From Acorus gramineus (taxonomy: Eukaryota; Streptophyta; Magnoliopsida; Acorales; Acoraceae), in assembly GCA_030737835.1 (NCBI GenBank), contig CM060852.1:20011868-20075867 (forward strand): 64,000 nucleotides of DNA. The letters run 5' to 3'. The notes below the pieces were generated by a model. The model had not been told where the DNA came from and did no database searches. It was given only the letters and a program-made list of their open reading frames with translations. Shown here piece by piece: positions 1 through 13,327 of this stretch. The position numbers and the translations under genes are program-made. Numbering within the stretch: the first letter of the stretch is position 1; each line of letters starts with the position of its first letter.

Positions 1-866
1 CTATTGCACGTGCATGGATTGAAAAGTATATAATAAAAATGTAGATATGAATAAAACATTATGATAATTGCATGAAAATTATATTTTAAAATTTATATCT
101 CTAGTGTAGAGGTAAAATTGTTTAGTGATTTTCAAAATATATTTTATTTATCCAGTAACAAAATGTATTTTATTTGTTTTATAAGTTTGTGTCTTATCCG
201 TTCGTGTGCTGGGGTTTAGTCTCATCTCGAAAAAAAGAAAAAAATCATATGCATTGTATAAATTGTAGTGTGCATAAAGTATTATTAGTTTTATGAATGA
301 TTTGGTGAGTCTCTAACCTAATCAAAGCATCCTAACCATTACAGAATGCCAAAATAAAAAAAATTAACGGTATTTAATTGAATGTAGGTTGTGAAGGGTG
401 GACTCCGCTCAACTCATTTGAGAAATTTATAAAATTTATATTATATTTATATATATGGAAATACAAGACAATAAAAGGGAAAGAAAAACAAAAATAAATA
501 TAATATAAAGAACAAAAGTGTAAAATTTTCTTTATTACACGTGCCATGACTTTAGGTCAATATAATATAATATAATATAAAGAACAAAAGTGGAAAATTT
601 TCTTTACACATGCCATGACTTTATGTCAATATAACCATTAAAAATCGCGTACATTTTGAACATATGGTATTAGATATGCATATTCCACTTGCTGACCTCA
701 GGCACATTAGGCACTCTGGGGACGTATATGTAAGACGCCAAGTGCATTGTTATTTAATAAATACAGAAAATGTCACTTTCATTGAAGAGTAGTGGATGAT
801 TATTAATTGTTATTGGGAGCAACTATGAGTTATTTGTTAATACTGTACTAAATAAGAAAAAAAGAG
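1..866. other. AT-rich intergenic DNA with a short tandem duplication
   Basis: No gene is recognisable here. The one internal structure is an imperfect direct duplication of about 62 bp: 501-564 and 573-633 share a core reading roughly taatataaagaacaaaagtg followed by aaaattttcttta and a catgactttaggtcaata block. The remainder is AT-rich and lies downstream of the 3' end of the minus-strand GDT1-like gene. Confidence 0.6.
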
Positions 867-1128
867 TCATAAAACTCCCCTCCATTTTGTACTGATATCA
901 CCATTCTTGACCCACCTGAACACAGTGGATAAGTCACACATGATTGAAGAATTACAGTAAAATCTGATCTCAAAACAATATCCATATATGATTGTTTGAC
1001 AATGGCAAAAACAATTGAAAACAACTCCTCTACTATTTGATTTTAACAGTAGATCATGTAACCAGAAAAAAGTTTTGTATGCTCCACCTATCCCTTGTGC
1101 TTCATCCAAATACGCGTCAAATCCCAGG

Positions 1129-4100
1129 CTACCTTATTACATCAATTATCGTTAGCAGGGCGAAGACCAGAAAGAGTGATCCACCTGTGTAGGCTATAAC
1201 CTGCAGAAGAAACACATTACATCATGCCTTGTTACTCTATATACTTGCTAGAACTTCGAATAAGAAATAGGATAAAAATATGTCAGCCCCATTTTTAGTC
1301 ACACTTTTAGCTTTCGGGGTATATAACTATATCTGAAAGGCATACAATAATGACTAATGATAATGAATGTATTTTTATAAGTATATCCACTCATAAAAAT
1401 GTAGAGATTGATAGTAGGGTTAAAAGTGGGGCTGGGTGTATCAAAGCTTTAAGAAATAACAGTCTAACAGTATCCCCAAGAGAAAGCAAATGGATTGAAC
1501 ACAAGCAATCAATAAAAAAAACCATCTGATGATGGAAACTTTTGACAAATGAAGATCAGATATCACCTTCTCAGACAAAAATGTTCCCAGCAAAGAGCCC
1601 CCAATAACAGCAATCTGCATGGAACGATAATGGTAAAGATGATGTTTACAATGTATACTAAATGTAGGTTTCACTGATTTCTTTTTCACGTCATACGGAT
1701 TTTGAGGTTACCAGAGTTGCGACAGCATGACCTGCCAATGCGCCACCAACGACACCAAGTGGAGATGAAGCTGCAGCAAGTGCTGCACAAGGATGACGAT
1801 TATTATTTATATATGTATGTTATAATTGCGTAATGATGCTGATATAACAAGGCTTACCAATAGTTGAAAAAAATGATTTATCACCCCATTCAGCCACAAA
1901 AACTAAGATAAATGTGCTAACAACAGTGCTGGCAGCGGCCATTATTCCTGCTCCATTCCCTGAAAACTCAGAGATTGCCAGCTCTGCCTGATTTGCAATA
2001 AAAGTAGTTTAAGTTGAAAGTCATAAATGAAAGAAATATGTGAATAAAAGGTTCAAAAATGAAATCTTGAAACATGGTTGAGACTTCAACATCCCATTCT
2101 GCCTTTAGAATCATTGAATGAACTTCAAAACGTGGAGGTATAGAGAGGCATGACCAAAGAAAATTTCTTAATACCCAGTTGAGCTGCCTTGGGCTCTAAG
2201 AATAGAAATCATATACAATAGCTCATGGAAATGAAACACATATATTTTGAGTAGAAGACTAAGTGATCACTCCACTGAAAATGATAAAATGGATATGGAA
2301 ATTAAAACCCATTAACGTTTGTCCAAAACAAAATCAGTAAAATTTAAGAAACAAGTACTCTCCAGTTCTCAAGATTATCTATAATCCTGCAAGTGTTCAT
2401 CCATCATTCTGCACCACATAACACTTAAAAAGGTGTAGACCTATAATATGTTGCCCTTATAATTTGTCTATCCACTATGATGGCTACTCATGAGATAAAT
2501 CAACTTCTTCCTAATTTTACCATGCAATGATATTTACATCAATTTTGTCATACCAAATCAAACAATAGATCTTTTCCTTACTTCCCTGCGATTATATCAT
2601 ACAATAAAGCAGTAGTTCTAACATACCAATTATTATCAGACAGCATATGAGAAGTATCTCTTCTCTTCAACCAACTAGGTTTGATTCAACAAGAAATTTC
2701 TTCATTCATATCATATGTATCTCCATTTCCAAATGGAAGACATGGCCGATTTTGACAATAGCAGAAAGAAGCTGCAACCTAGGAATATGGGAGAACCATA
2801 ACAAAGTAGTACACTTTTTCAAAAATGAATCAGAACTCAAAGAATTCTTACTACTTATCCATTGAAAACACCTAGAGCTTTAAAATGTTTCTTCATAATT
2901 GTTAAGAATGCTATTTCAAGAATAACATATGCCAGTGTTGGATATGTGGCAAAGAGTAATATAAAGAATCTACAACCACTGAACTCACAGATATACCGGA
3001 TTTTTCATAATTTACATAAAAACCTAAGAAAGAAACTACCACTATATTAATTAGTAAACATACTTCTGGTTCTAATAGACTGTGGATTCATTGAGCATAG
3101 CGAGATCCCGTATAATTCATAAAAGAAACTTGTGTTCTTGTTCTCAGAATGTTTCATTAAAGAAATAAATTGTGGACATCATACATTATTAAGTCCTTGG
3201 GAGAGTAGCAGGGTAGAACACTTGGAACATAAGCCTAGAATAATATAATTGTTCTGATGTTGCAACTAAAAACACCGCATACAGGCTGATTTTACAAAAT
3301 CAAAATAGGAACTTTCATGGGCTTACCTCTGATTGTTCTTCTTCTATTTTTGAGCTATTGTCTGAATAAGCATCAAGCAAGGTGGAAACTCCAAAATAAA
3401 CCTGTAAAAATTTATAATCAACAGAAAATCCAAGAAGAAGAAAAGCGGTATAAATGCACAATACATCCATCATATTTCAGTAGCATGACCACACTGGGTA
3501 AAATGAATCATGAATGTCCTTTCTTTCTCATTCTAACTTAGGAAAGTACATAATTACCAGGAGGAAAGCTGCTGCAATATCATCTATTGGCAAATCAGTT
3601 TCTCCAAACCTGTCATGTAAGCCCACATTTGTTCAGGAAGGATAGAGAGTTTTTTTGACAGAATGTCAAAACAGGACACTTAAGAGACCCCATATCACAA
3701 GCAACGTATATAGATTACAAGTACCTGAAAGGAAGGATGGCATCAACATAATGGAAAGTGCGGCCAAGAATAACAGATACAATGGTCATTGCCCTGTGAA
3801 TGATGAAGAAAGGGACAACCTTTCATGAATTAGAAATTACCAATAAAATAATAATAAAATAAGAAGAGATAAATTTCTTCCAATTAAAATAAATGTTTCC
3901 CATGAGGAATTGAATTATGATAAAAATGATTTGTACAGAAAGGATGCTAATATATGGATTTTATGAACTTATGAGTTACTTGAACATTGTTCCATCAGAA
4001 ACTATACATGTGCAATTGTGTCCAAATAAATATCAATATCTTCTTGATAACTTGAAGCCCTGATTAACTATCTTTCATACTCATTTAGAAATTCATGCAA

Positions 4101-6702
4101 CAAAAACTACTTTAGATTATTTTTTCTTCTCTGAGGTGTTTTTCACTGCACCAAATCAAAGGACACTGATGTAACTGGAAGGAAAAGAAGCAATGCACCA
4201 CTAATGAAAAGAATTCTATTCACTGAACACTTCATCAAACCTTGTTCACAAAAACTCCTTTTCATAACAAAACATTACTTGGAAGTAATGCCCCAGAAGC
4301 TACTCGATGACAGATGTATGCATTCATGGAGAATTTGGTGGAAAATGTATGGTACAATGTGCAGTAACTTAGAAAGAAAGGAGAAATGAGGTGATATTGC
4401 ACTGGTCTGTTAATAATTGAAGGCGACATTTGTTTATTAATTTTTCCAACCATTGAAGAGCATGGATATTAACCCATTAATAGAGCATACGACAAGAGCA
4501 AGAGAAAAAATCTTATTCTATGCATTACTTACGCAAGCGCACCGAAAGTTCCAATGAAGACAATGGGTCCAGAATTCCGAGCAGCCAGAAGTGCCTGCCC
4601 ACAAAAAATAAGATGGACAAAGTTTCAAAAACATATTATGTAATGTGTTTTAGAAATTAAATTCAGCACATCTTCTTTGTTCTCATCTACTGTCCTCAGA
4701 ACAAAAAAATGATGCTTTCCATAATCAGATTTCCTGGGAAGCACAAAACCAAAAACAGATTGATTGGAAAAGAGCGCTGCAAAGGAACCTAAAGCCTTTC
4801 CTACAGTTGAATCCACTCATTGCAATGTCACTGTGCTTCATGGTTTGGATGGCCTGTTGCAGAATTAATGCAATACGTCGCAACTAAGCGCACTATGGAT
4901 ATAGTGATTAGACTAGAATTCTCATTACAGATCAACTGAAGCTCCTCCACTGTGTACAACAGCAGCTGAGATGGAGTGAGTGAGTCATTCTTCCCCAATC
5001 CTCATACAATTCCAAAGGTGCTTTCCTCTTGATAACTACAACCAATATCCAGATATATTACCAAGTTTTTATCTGTTGTTTTCTGGTAGGTAAACTTTTT
5101 TTTTTCTTCCTTGTTAAATCTTCCCATATCAGTACAAGAAAGTCTCGAATTTAGGACCCCTCAATGAAGTGGTTCGTTTTTATCTATTGTGGTCAAATGG
5201 CACAGAACATATTTCATTAATTTCTATAGAAATTTGGACATGATGCTCCGGATTCAGCCTGTGTTTCCATTTCCTTATTGCAATAATATTACCAACTATT
5301 TAGTGGATCAAGAAAGTCAAATGCGTGCAAGCGAGCATCTACCTATATACGAAAAAATCATTCTATTATCAAATATAATAATATTTCACACTGAATATAT
5401 CACATAAAACAATCAAGGAAAAACAGGACTTTATGCACCCTTACCGCGATAAAGAATGTTTTGTCCCCCAGTTCAGAGAAAAAGATGAGCAAGAATGCCT
5501 GCACACCAAACATGAACTACATAAGTCATATAAATTAATGATGCAATTCAACCAATGCCAAATCTAGGAGCTAGTTTTAACAAAAATTGTTTCCTACAAA
5601 CACATTCTTTCAATATAAGCAACAAGGAGGTTGTCCTAACTGAAGCAAAACCTGTAGTTATATCACTAAAGTCCCCTGTAAGACCAATAGACTGCACCAC
5701 ACCAGCGAAATCCAAACTTGCTGCAATGGCTGGCTGAGAGCTTTGAAAATATAGCAACCCAAATAGAAGCGCAAACTTTAACCCATTATCAGTAACATGA
5801 AGTGGAATCACACTGTGTTGTAACGAATCTGTCGCATATTCCCCGATAATTGGATTTCCAATAAAATGGGAATTCCCGTTCAGGCTCTTATCACCAATCA
5901 TCCTTCTTTGGAGCACTGTTGGATATCTGCACAACCATTTCATACCCATTTCAAGAAGTTGGTATATTCTCATCTAATATATTATGTACCTTCACAAAAA
6001 ATAAAGCATATACTCGAATTAATTAAATGCATACATTCTTGCATATTTATTGATCGAATATATACTCCACTAGAGTATATACTCTATTAGAGATTTCATA
6101 CACTCAATTTTTTTTAAAGAATGTACTCGTCTAATGAAGTATATTACTTCACAAAAAATGAACAATATACGCGAATGAATTGATACCTCTCACATTTTTC
6201 CTAATCGAGTATACGTTCACCTACTAGAGTATATTCTCGATTAGAGATTTCATATCCTCATAATTTTTATTTACAGTATGTACTTGTCTAATGAAGTGTA
6301 TATCTTTACAAAAAATAAAGTATATAATTGAATGAATTGATTGCATGTCTTCTTGTGCTTTCTCTAATCAGGTATGTACCCACCTACTACAGTATATATA
6401 CTCTATTAAAGATTTCATATACTCAGTTAGGATTGCAGGAATGATCGAATGTAGTGGCGCGCAATAAAAGATGACCCAACATAGGCTACATGTACTGATG
6501 ATGTTATGACACACCCATTTCAAGAAGCTGAGAAAGAATGTGTTTACCTGGGTGGGTGAGGCCTTAAATTCAATGATTGAAGCTTTGGTGTGTGTCTTTG
6601 GGAGAGGGAAGGAGAGGGTGTTTGAGGTCTGGGATGTTTTGGGAATGGTGGGTGCGCATGAGATGGCCTTAGAACGCTCTCACAGAGCGTTCGGACCTGC
6701 AT
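1129..6702 (-). CDS. GDT1-like (UPF0016) chloroplast cation transporter, 11 exons
   Basis: Exons in transcript order are 6702-6548, 5926-5641, 5498-5445, 4594-4533, 3793-3725, 3609-3558, 3401-3327, 1987-1858, 1782-1712, 1614-1567 and 1200-1129. All junctions are GT-AG, all phases match, and the CDS totals 1074 nt (357 residues). Residues 1-51 form a Ser/Pro/Arg/His-rich plastid transit-peptide-like leader. The two hallmark E-x-G-D-K-T/S repeats are ELGDKT at residues 156-161 and EWGDKS at 284-289, each in a hydrophobic domain, separated by a hydrophilic acidic loop near 240-258. The family exchanges Mn2+/Ca2+ for protons; plastid members are PAM71 (thylakoid) and CMT1 (envelope), and I cannot decide which orthologue this is. 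The start is the first in-frame ATG after an upstream stop. Exon 1 was inferred from its donor site and phase, so it is less certain than exons 2-11. A 9-codon upstream ORF lies at 6793-6822. Confidence 0.93.
5969..6426. repeat. Three tandem ~155-bp repeats in intron 1 of the GDT1-like gene
   Basis: Units are approximately 5969-6125, 6126-6282 and 6283-6426. Each opens with ct(c/t)(a/g)tctaat, continues through a cttcacaaaaaat-like stretch, and includes ctactagagtatat followed by attagagatttcata. The units are diverged from one another. They lie wholly within intron 1 (5927-6547), upstream of exon 2, so they do not affect the coding sequence. Confidence 0.85.
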
Positions 6703-6839
6703 CTTTGCCTTCCCCAAATACAAAGAGGTTTGCTTTGCAGAATGTCTCCACCCACTGTGACTGGGTGGAGGTCGCTGAAGGGGTTATCCACTCTAAGTGG
6801 CCATCGGTTGCAAACACTGCATATTGACCGTTCGTTTTT

Positions 6840-6927
6840 TGTAACCCTCTTAAATGGATAGTTGATTTTTAAGATCCGTTTATATCACTTCATATTCGCT
6901 TATGTAACCCTCTTAAATGGATAGTTG
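6840..6927. repeat. 25-bp direct repeat upstream of the GDT1-like gene
   Basis: The 25-bp sequence beginning tgtaaccctcttaaatggat occurs identically at 6840-6864 and 6903-6927, separated by 38 bp. It lies about 140 bp upstream of the inferred start codon of the minus-strand GDT1-like gene, so it could be part of its promoter or 5' UTR. No known motif is assigned. Confidence 0.7.
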
Positions 6928-6929
6928 GC

Positions 6930-8040
6930 TCAGTCACTTATATGTTGTGATGAGAGATGCAATTTAGATAGGTTGAATCAAGTTAGAGACTTGTTTAAAT
7001 ACAACCTATAATACAATATACACAATTCGAACCTGACTCCGAACCCAACCTGAACTTTAACATGTGGGTTCGAGTTGAGCCCAAGTTTGATTCGGGTTAC
7101 GTATGGGTTGGGTAGGGTTAATGTCCAAAAGATGATTAAAAACACTTGTTTGGCATTTTTGACTAATTCAAAAATCAAGGGATGGTGTATCAAAAGAGTA
7201 TAAACATGTTTTAATTTTGAAGGGCACAAACAGAGGAAAGAAAAAATGAGAGGAAAAGAAAAGGTCCAACATTGAAAAGCTTGTGATATTTGAACCATTT
7301 AAAATGAAAAGAGGTTCACAGGAAAGACTCACCAGCACATTTTCTGTTTTTTTTTTTCTTAGGCAATCCCTACATAGATAATTGAACAGGGACAACCTCT
7401 CCATGGCCTCCCCGCTTGAAATGCATTGTCCTCTTATAAAAAGAAGAGAAACTTTGCGCTTGAAAAATGTTTGATGTCAAAGAGGGGACCTATGAAGATC
7501 TGGGAGATGGGGAGGAGAACGATCGATGGAGATGTTGGGATGGGAGTGAGGAAGACCATGAAAGCATATAGCCATATAGGGCGACTGGATCTCTTTCTCC
7601 CTCTCTATTCAAAATGTCTGCATCAAAATTTCAACTTGTATGATGAAGGGTTAATGAAAATTAAAAATTGTATGAAATTTGTGCACATTTTGATTTTTTT
7701 TAAAAAATATATATTTCTTTGCTTATTGTCACAAAAACAAATAGACCCTCTAATAAATTATATAATTTCACTTATATAATAAAAATCGAAAAATTACGTA
7801 CTCATGTTATAGTCTCATTTAAAGTCTGATTTGCTGCCTCATATAACTCTTTAGTGAATATTTTTATTTAAAAATTTGAAAAATTTGCATGAAATTCATA
7901 TAACCCTTTAACTTTTTTAGAAATCCATGACCTAGAAAACATTTATGTAAATCCAAATAAACCTTTAAGTTGAACTTCTGTTAATTGATGGAAGAGGAAT
8001 GTTATGGAAATATTATGTTTGGTTAATTTTGGTTGAAAAC
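6930..8040. other. Intergenic DNA, no gene recognised
   Basis: This is AT-rich sequence. A short GC-richer stretch around 7025-7115 has repeated gaacccaacc / gggttgggt motifs, resembling the ends of degenerate hAT-like elements. 7800-7990 resembles one arm of the foldback element described at 10740-11300 (lines such as catataaccctttaac and aaatccaaataaaccttta). No ORF here has convincing homology. Confidence 0.5.
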
Positions 8041-8044
8041 ACAG

Positions 8045-8415
8045 TGGAGGGGCAGCAATCGACTTTATCGGGTACGGGTAATCGGATCCGTCCGCTCTCG
8101 TTCTCTTCCGCCTCATTTGGTAGTTTTCACTGGCAAGCATTCCTTCAAGATCGAAGACACAGAGAGGTGGAGACCTGCGGAAGACCCCCGACGCTCAAGT
8201 CAGTAACGGTGGCTGAAAATGGAGTTATTGAAAAAGAATTACACTTCCCTTCATAGAGGGGACTTAGTCCCTTTTTATAGAGGTTTCTAGGATAGCCCTA
8301 GGGTTTCTGGTTGATCTCTTCTTATCGAACGTATGAGAAGAAATCCCTAATTTTCAAGGAGAGAAAAGATATATATTGAGGATTTTGTTAATCACATCCT
8401 AATGAACATATATAT
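8045..8415 (-). mobile_element. Ty3/gypsy LTR remnant (probably solo)
   Basis: On the minus strand the sequence has the layout of a plant Ty3/gypsy LTR. A TATA box (tataaaaaggga) lies near 8263-8280. It is followed by a short leader and then the characteristic block gactgacttgagcgtcgggg-like (8183-8210) with a following cttccgcaggtctccacct. No primer-binding site, internal region or second LTR is seen nearby, so this is either a solo LTR or a fragment. The exact ends are not resolved. Assignment rests on recognition of the R-U5-type motif, not on an alignment. Confidence 0.6.
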
Positions 8416-8429
8416 TTTGCTGGGATTTC

Positions 8430-9440
8430 TAGGATCATTCAATAATGATCCAATTATGTGATATATTCTTTGTGATTTTGAAATTAAATACTGATAATTC
8501 CAAATCAAGTGAATATATTTTAGGGGATTAGAAAAAATATTAACTTAAAATGTACTGACTTGGGATGTCGTTGTCAGATTGAAGCAAGCCGATGGGCCAA
8601 GCCTTATCAGGTTTGGGTCGATTGAGCCGTGGATTTGCTTGATCAAGTACTAAGCTTTCCTAGGTCCTACCAGTCTTAGTGGGCTAGAAAATTTGGCACC
8701 CCCATACAATATATTAAAAACCATTTACAATGTACTAATAATGCAAAAATCTCTATACACGACGATTTTATCATTCTAAATGGATTATAAAATCATATAT
8801 AGAGAGATTTGGTGAGGTTGTGAGGGTTGAACAATCTCTATATGTGAATATGATCTCTATGTTACTCAATCAAGCTTTCTTTTTTGTGTGACTGAGGTGA
8901 TCTATTCTCTAGCTTGAAAATGAAAATATCAGTTTTTATTTGAATCATATCCGAAATGAAAATATTTCATCTTTGCTAAATTTTCAGATATTTCGGGTAA
9001 TGTATTCACTATTCAATCTTGTATAGATGATAAAGGCTGGACGAATCTTCCTCCGAATAAGTGGGTCACGCAATTACAGTGTCCACTTCGGAGTCATCCG
9101 GCCAGAATTTCTGGTTGGCGTGGACAAAAGTGGCACTTGGACCGACTAAATGAAGAAACACGAGCCATCCCAAACGCATTAAGTTGACGCAGACCTAGAC
9201 CCCATAAATATCGTATACAAAAACGATACGATCACTCCCGGTGACACTTTATACTTCCATTACATCCCCCATCATCCATGATACACTTTTACAACAGAAG
9301 AGATCCCTCCTTTCCAACCGTCCATAATCCACAACATCTACAACTAAAAGTCACCGAGAGTGAACAACAACCACTCGGAATGCGTTAAAACCTGTGACTT
9401 CTCTTCAGAGACACTATTCCAGGTCCTGGTGTTTCCCGCA
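8430..9440. other. Intergenic DNA upstream of chitinase gene 1
   Basis: No gene is seen. A pair of caatatatt-type inverted segments near 8700-8850 recalls the foldback family at 10740-11300. From about 9000 the composition becomes more balanced, and the region probably includes the distal promoter of chitinase gene 1, for example a possible TATA-like ataaatat near 9204-9212. Confidence 0.45.
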
Positions 9441-9445
9441 CGGTT

Positions 9446-9465
9446 CAAAGTCAAGAGTCAAAAAG
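9446..9465 (+). promoter_or_regulatory. Two W-box cores upstream of chitinase gene 1
   Basis: The cores gtcaa at 9450-9454 and 9457-9461 are TTGAC W-box cores on the minus strand, seven bases apart, about 105 bp upstream of the chitinase start codon. Clustered W-boxes bind WRKY factors and are common in pathogen-induced genes. That they work here is inference from position and known biology. Confidence 0.45.
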
Positions 9466-9482
9466 TAAAAAATTTTAAGTAA

Positions 9483-10598
<1,116 letters not shown>

Positions 10599-10739
10599 AA
10601 GTTTTAAAGTATGAATGTATGAATGAAAGGGGGGTACTCTTTTCGTTTGTCTCGTCTGCCCCCACTGACCACTGTGTTTCAATAAGAACAAAACAGAGAG
10701 ATATTTTGGATGATTTCGGTGATTGGTATGGGTAAAGTT

Positions 10740-11300
10740 TTTTTTTTTTTAAAAAGAAAAAATTTCATGTAAACTGACTTAAATCTATATAACTTTTAAT
10801 TTTTCTTAAAATATATATAACTCTTTGAAAATATTTAATAAATTCAAATAATTCTCTGAATAAAATTTACGTTTATAGATGATAAATATTTTATTAATAT
10901 TATGTTTGATTAACTCTAATAGAAAACACAATATATTAAAAAAACCCTATATAATGTGTTAAATATATATAAAAATCTTATATAAATGACGATTTTACTA
11001 TCCGGATAGGGTTTTATAATATATCCAGATTAGGTAAAATTGTTATTTTTATATGATTTTTCATATTTTTAATCCATTGTAATGGTTTTTTAGTATATTG
11101 TGTTTCCAGTCAAGGTTAATTAAATAAAATATTCACAAGATATTCATCATTTATTAATGAAAATTTTATTCAGGGGGTCACGTGGATTTACTAGTTTTTT
11201 TCAGGGAGTTATATGGATTTAAAGAAAAGTCAAAGGGTTACATAGATTTCAATTAGATTTAAGGGGATTGTATGGATTTTTCCTAAGTTTTTTCTTATGA
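10740..11300. repeat. Foldback (long inverted repeat) element just 3' of chitinase gene 1
   Basis: The left arm (about 10740-10960) and the right arm (about 11070-11300) are imperfect reverse complements. Matching blocks include gaaaacacaatatatt against the complement of aatatattgtgtttcc-like sequence, and ctgaataaaatttacg against the complement of aaaattttattcag. The arms are about 200 bp with a short spacer containing gacgattttactatccgg. This is consistent with a MITE or foldback transposon. It begins about 140 bp after the stop codon, so it may lie in or next to the 3' UTR. Confidence 0.65.
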
Positions 11301-11416
11301 CATCTACAAATTTAGACTCACGTCACGTCCATTTCAAATTTTAATTATAATAAAAATTGTATGGGATTCAATTCAATCATTAATCCAATCCATATCACAT
11401 GGGAAAACTATATGAG

Positions 11417-12488
11417 TAAGGGTCATCAAAAAGTCCGAGACCTGAAAACCTGACTTGGGCACGTTCTAAAGGAGGGCCTGGCTTGAGCTTGCTTATGGAA
11501 GCCCGACACTGCCCACAGGCTAACTCGAATTAGGCTCGTTCGGGCTGACCCGTAGGCCCGCCAATGAGCCTGGCCCGTGGACCCGTTGGGGGCCTAACAT
11601 TTAAAAAAAATTGGGGCACACCTGTCCCCCCCTTAAAATGGGGATAAAAAATGGGAGGACACTTTAAATCAAGAGGGAAAACGGGGGGACACCTTAATTA
11701 GAAAAAAGGGGCCCAAGGTGACCCCCTGCATCAATGGGCGCCCATTTCAAATTTTACCTTTTTGCCCATTTCAAATTTTATCTTTTTTCAATATTTTTTT
11801 AAATAGATATGTAATTAAGTCTGTCAATCGGACGGATACGGATTGGATATGTCAATATCCATATCCTAACTTTCGAATTCGGATACGAATATTAATCTTT
11901 GGATTTGGATCTCTTCAGATACAGATCATATACGAATATTTTTCGAATAATTGATATGTTTGAATATTAACATTAATTTGGATAATCGGGTGATATTTTA
12001 GAGAAATATCAAAATTAAAATTAAGATTTTAAAGCTTATTATCTCTTTCAGATATCAAACATTGAAAATTTAATAGTATTATAATATATTATCATTATGA
12101 TTAATCATACAATATAACAATATGAGCAATATATAATACAAATATATATATTTTTATAATATATGTCAAATATGGATATTTTTCGGATCAGATAAATTGA
12201 TATTCATATCCGCACTCCGGATCTTCGAATATCAGATTTTTCTGATTTTTTGGATGTGGATTTGGATCAGATTCGAATTTTTTTCGGATAATTGACAAGC
12301 TTACCCGCAACACGCCTGTAAGCCCGAAACTGAGCCTGGCCCGTAAGGGCCGTTCAGGCCAGAGCCAGTGGGCGAGCCACGACTTAGTTTTTTTTTTCTG
12401 ACGGGCCAGCCCAGCCTGGGCCCGCTGACCAAAAAGGCCCGTGGGCTTGGGCCTGGGCTTCACGGCCCGGCCCGTTGCGGATGCCTAA
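11417..12488. mobile_element. Non-autonomous hAT-like element (GGCCCG-rich ends)
   Basis: The left end reads taagggtcatcaaaaagtcc and the right end reads ggcccggcccgttgcggatgcctaa. These form imperfect inverted termini and are followed inward by many short ggcccg/cgggcc subterminal motifs, the style of a widespread plant hAT MITE group. An element with very similar termini sits at 62932-63530. No transposase is encoded. A second element is nested inside (11816-12303). A run of 14 Gs (12492-12505) directly follows the right end. No clean 8-bp target duplication is visible. Confidence 0.6.
11816..12303. mobile_element. Nested MITE with ggatacgga-type subterminal repeats
   Basis: The ends are inverted repeats: taagtctgtcaat at 11816-11828 and attgacaagctta at 12291-12303. 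Subterminal regions repeat the motif ggatacggat / atccgaa on both strands. The core is very AT-rich. It is about 488 bp and carries no ORF. It lies within the GGCCCG-rich hAT-like element, so it inserted later. Confidence 0.65.
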
Positions 12489-13327
12489 GGAGGGGGGGGG
12501 GGGGGAGACTAAAAAATTGTTAAATTAAGGAAGACTCAAGTCTTACCTAAAATTTTCAACACTTCTTTTTTAGACCGGGTAAGTGAATAATAGGTAGAAC
12601 ATAAGAACTTTTTCAAACATATTTAAGTAAAACATAAAATAATTATTGAAGACACACTATATCAAATTAAATTTTTATTCACAATAAAATTTAAATATAT
12701 ATTTAAGTAATTACTAAAGATGACCTTATAATGATGTTGAGTAGTGGAGTAATTCAAAACAAATCAACTTGGTATGCCACAATGCAAGGAACGACACAGC
12801 CCATCAATAGCGCATTGGTAGGTGTAACTGTGTAAGGTGGGGGGAGACAAACAACCGGAAAAAAAAAAAAATGTCCATCCCCTTATGCAACCTTAATTGC
12901 AGTCCACACTGATTTTCTATTTTTAAAAAACCATACACTCTTCATTTGAAATATATGTTGTTATATAAAATAAAGTATATATTGAAATAAATTAGTATAT
13001 TTTTTTCTGCATTGGAAAAAATGAATTTTTTTTTATGTCATACATTATGATAAAACTCATACCATATAATAACGCAGCATATACTATGTTATCGTAGTGC
13101 ATGGGGCTATAAAACAGACTGAATATATCAAAATACTCATCGGGGAAACATTATGTCCTAAACTATACTCGTGCGTGGGCTTTTAGCACCTCGGTTTATT
13201 AATTGACGTTTGATAGTTCAATGCCCTGTTGGATGGTGGAATAAGAGGTGGAATATGTGGGAATAGAGGAGAATAAACAGAAAAAAGTGTTTGGATATAA
13301 AGAATAAGTGGGTATAGCTATACAGAA
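12489..13327. other. Intergenic DNA with a degraded transposon fragment
   Basis: 12840-13145, read in reverse, resembles the internal part of the hAT element at 16208-17494 (around 16930-17265): blocks like tcagtctgttttatagcccc match tcagttcgttttgcagcccc, with similar catagtatat and AT-rich sequence after them. The copy is too diverged to give ends. The sequence from about 13205 has tgttggatggtggaataag and resembles a MITE end that runs into the duplicated block. No gene is seen. Confidence 0.4.
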
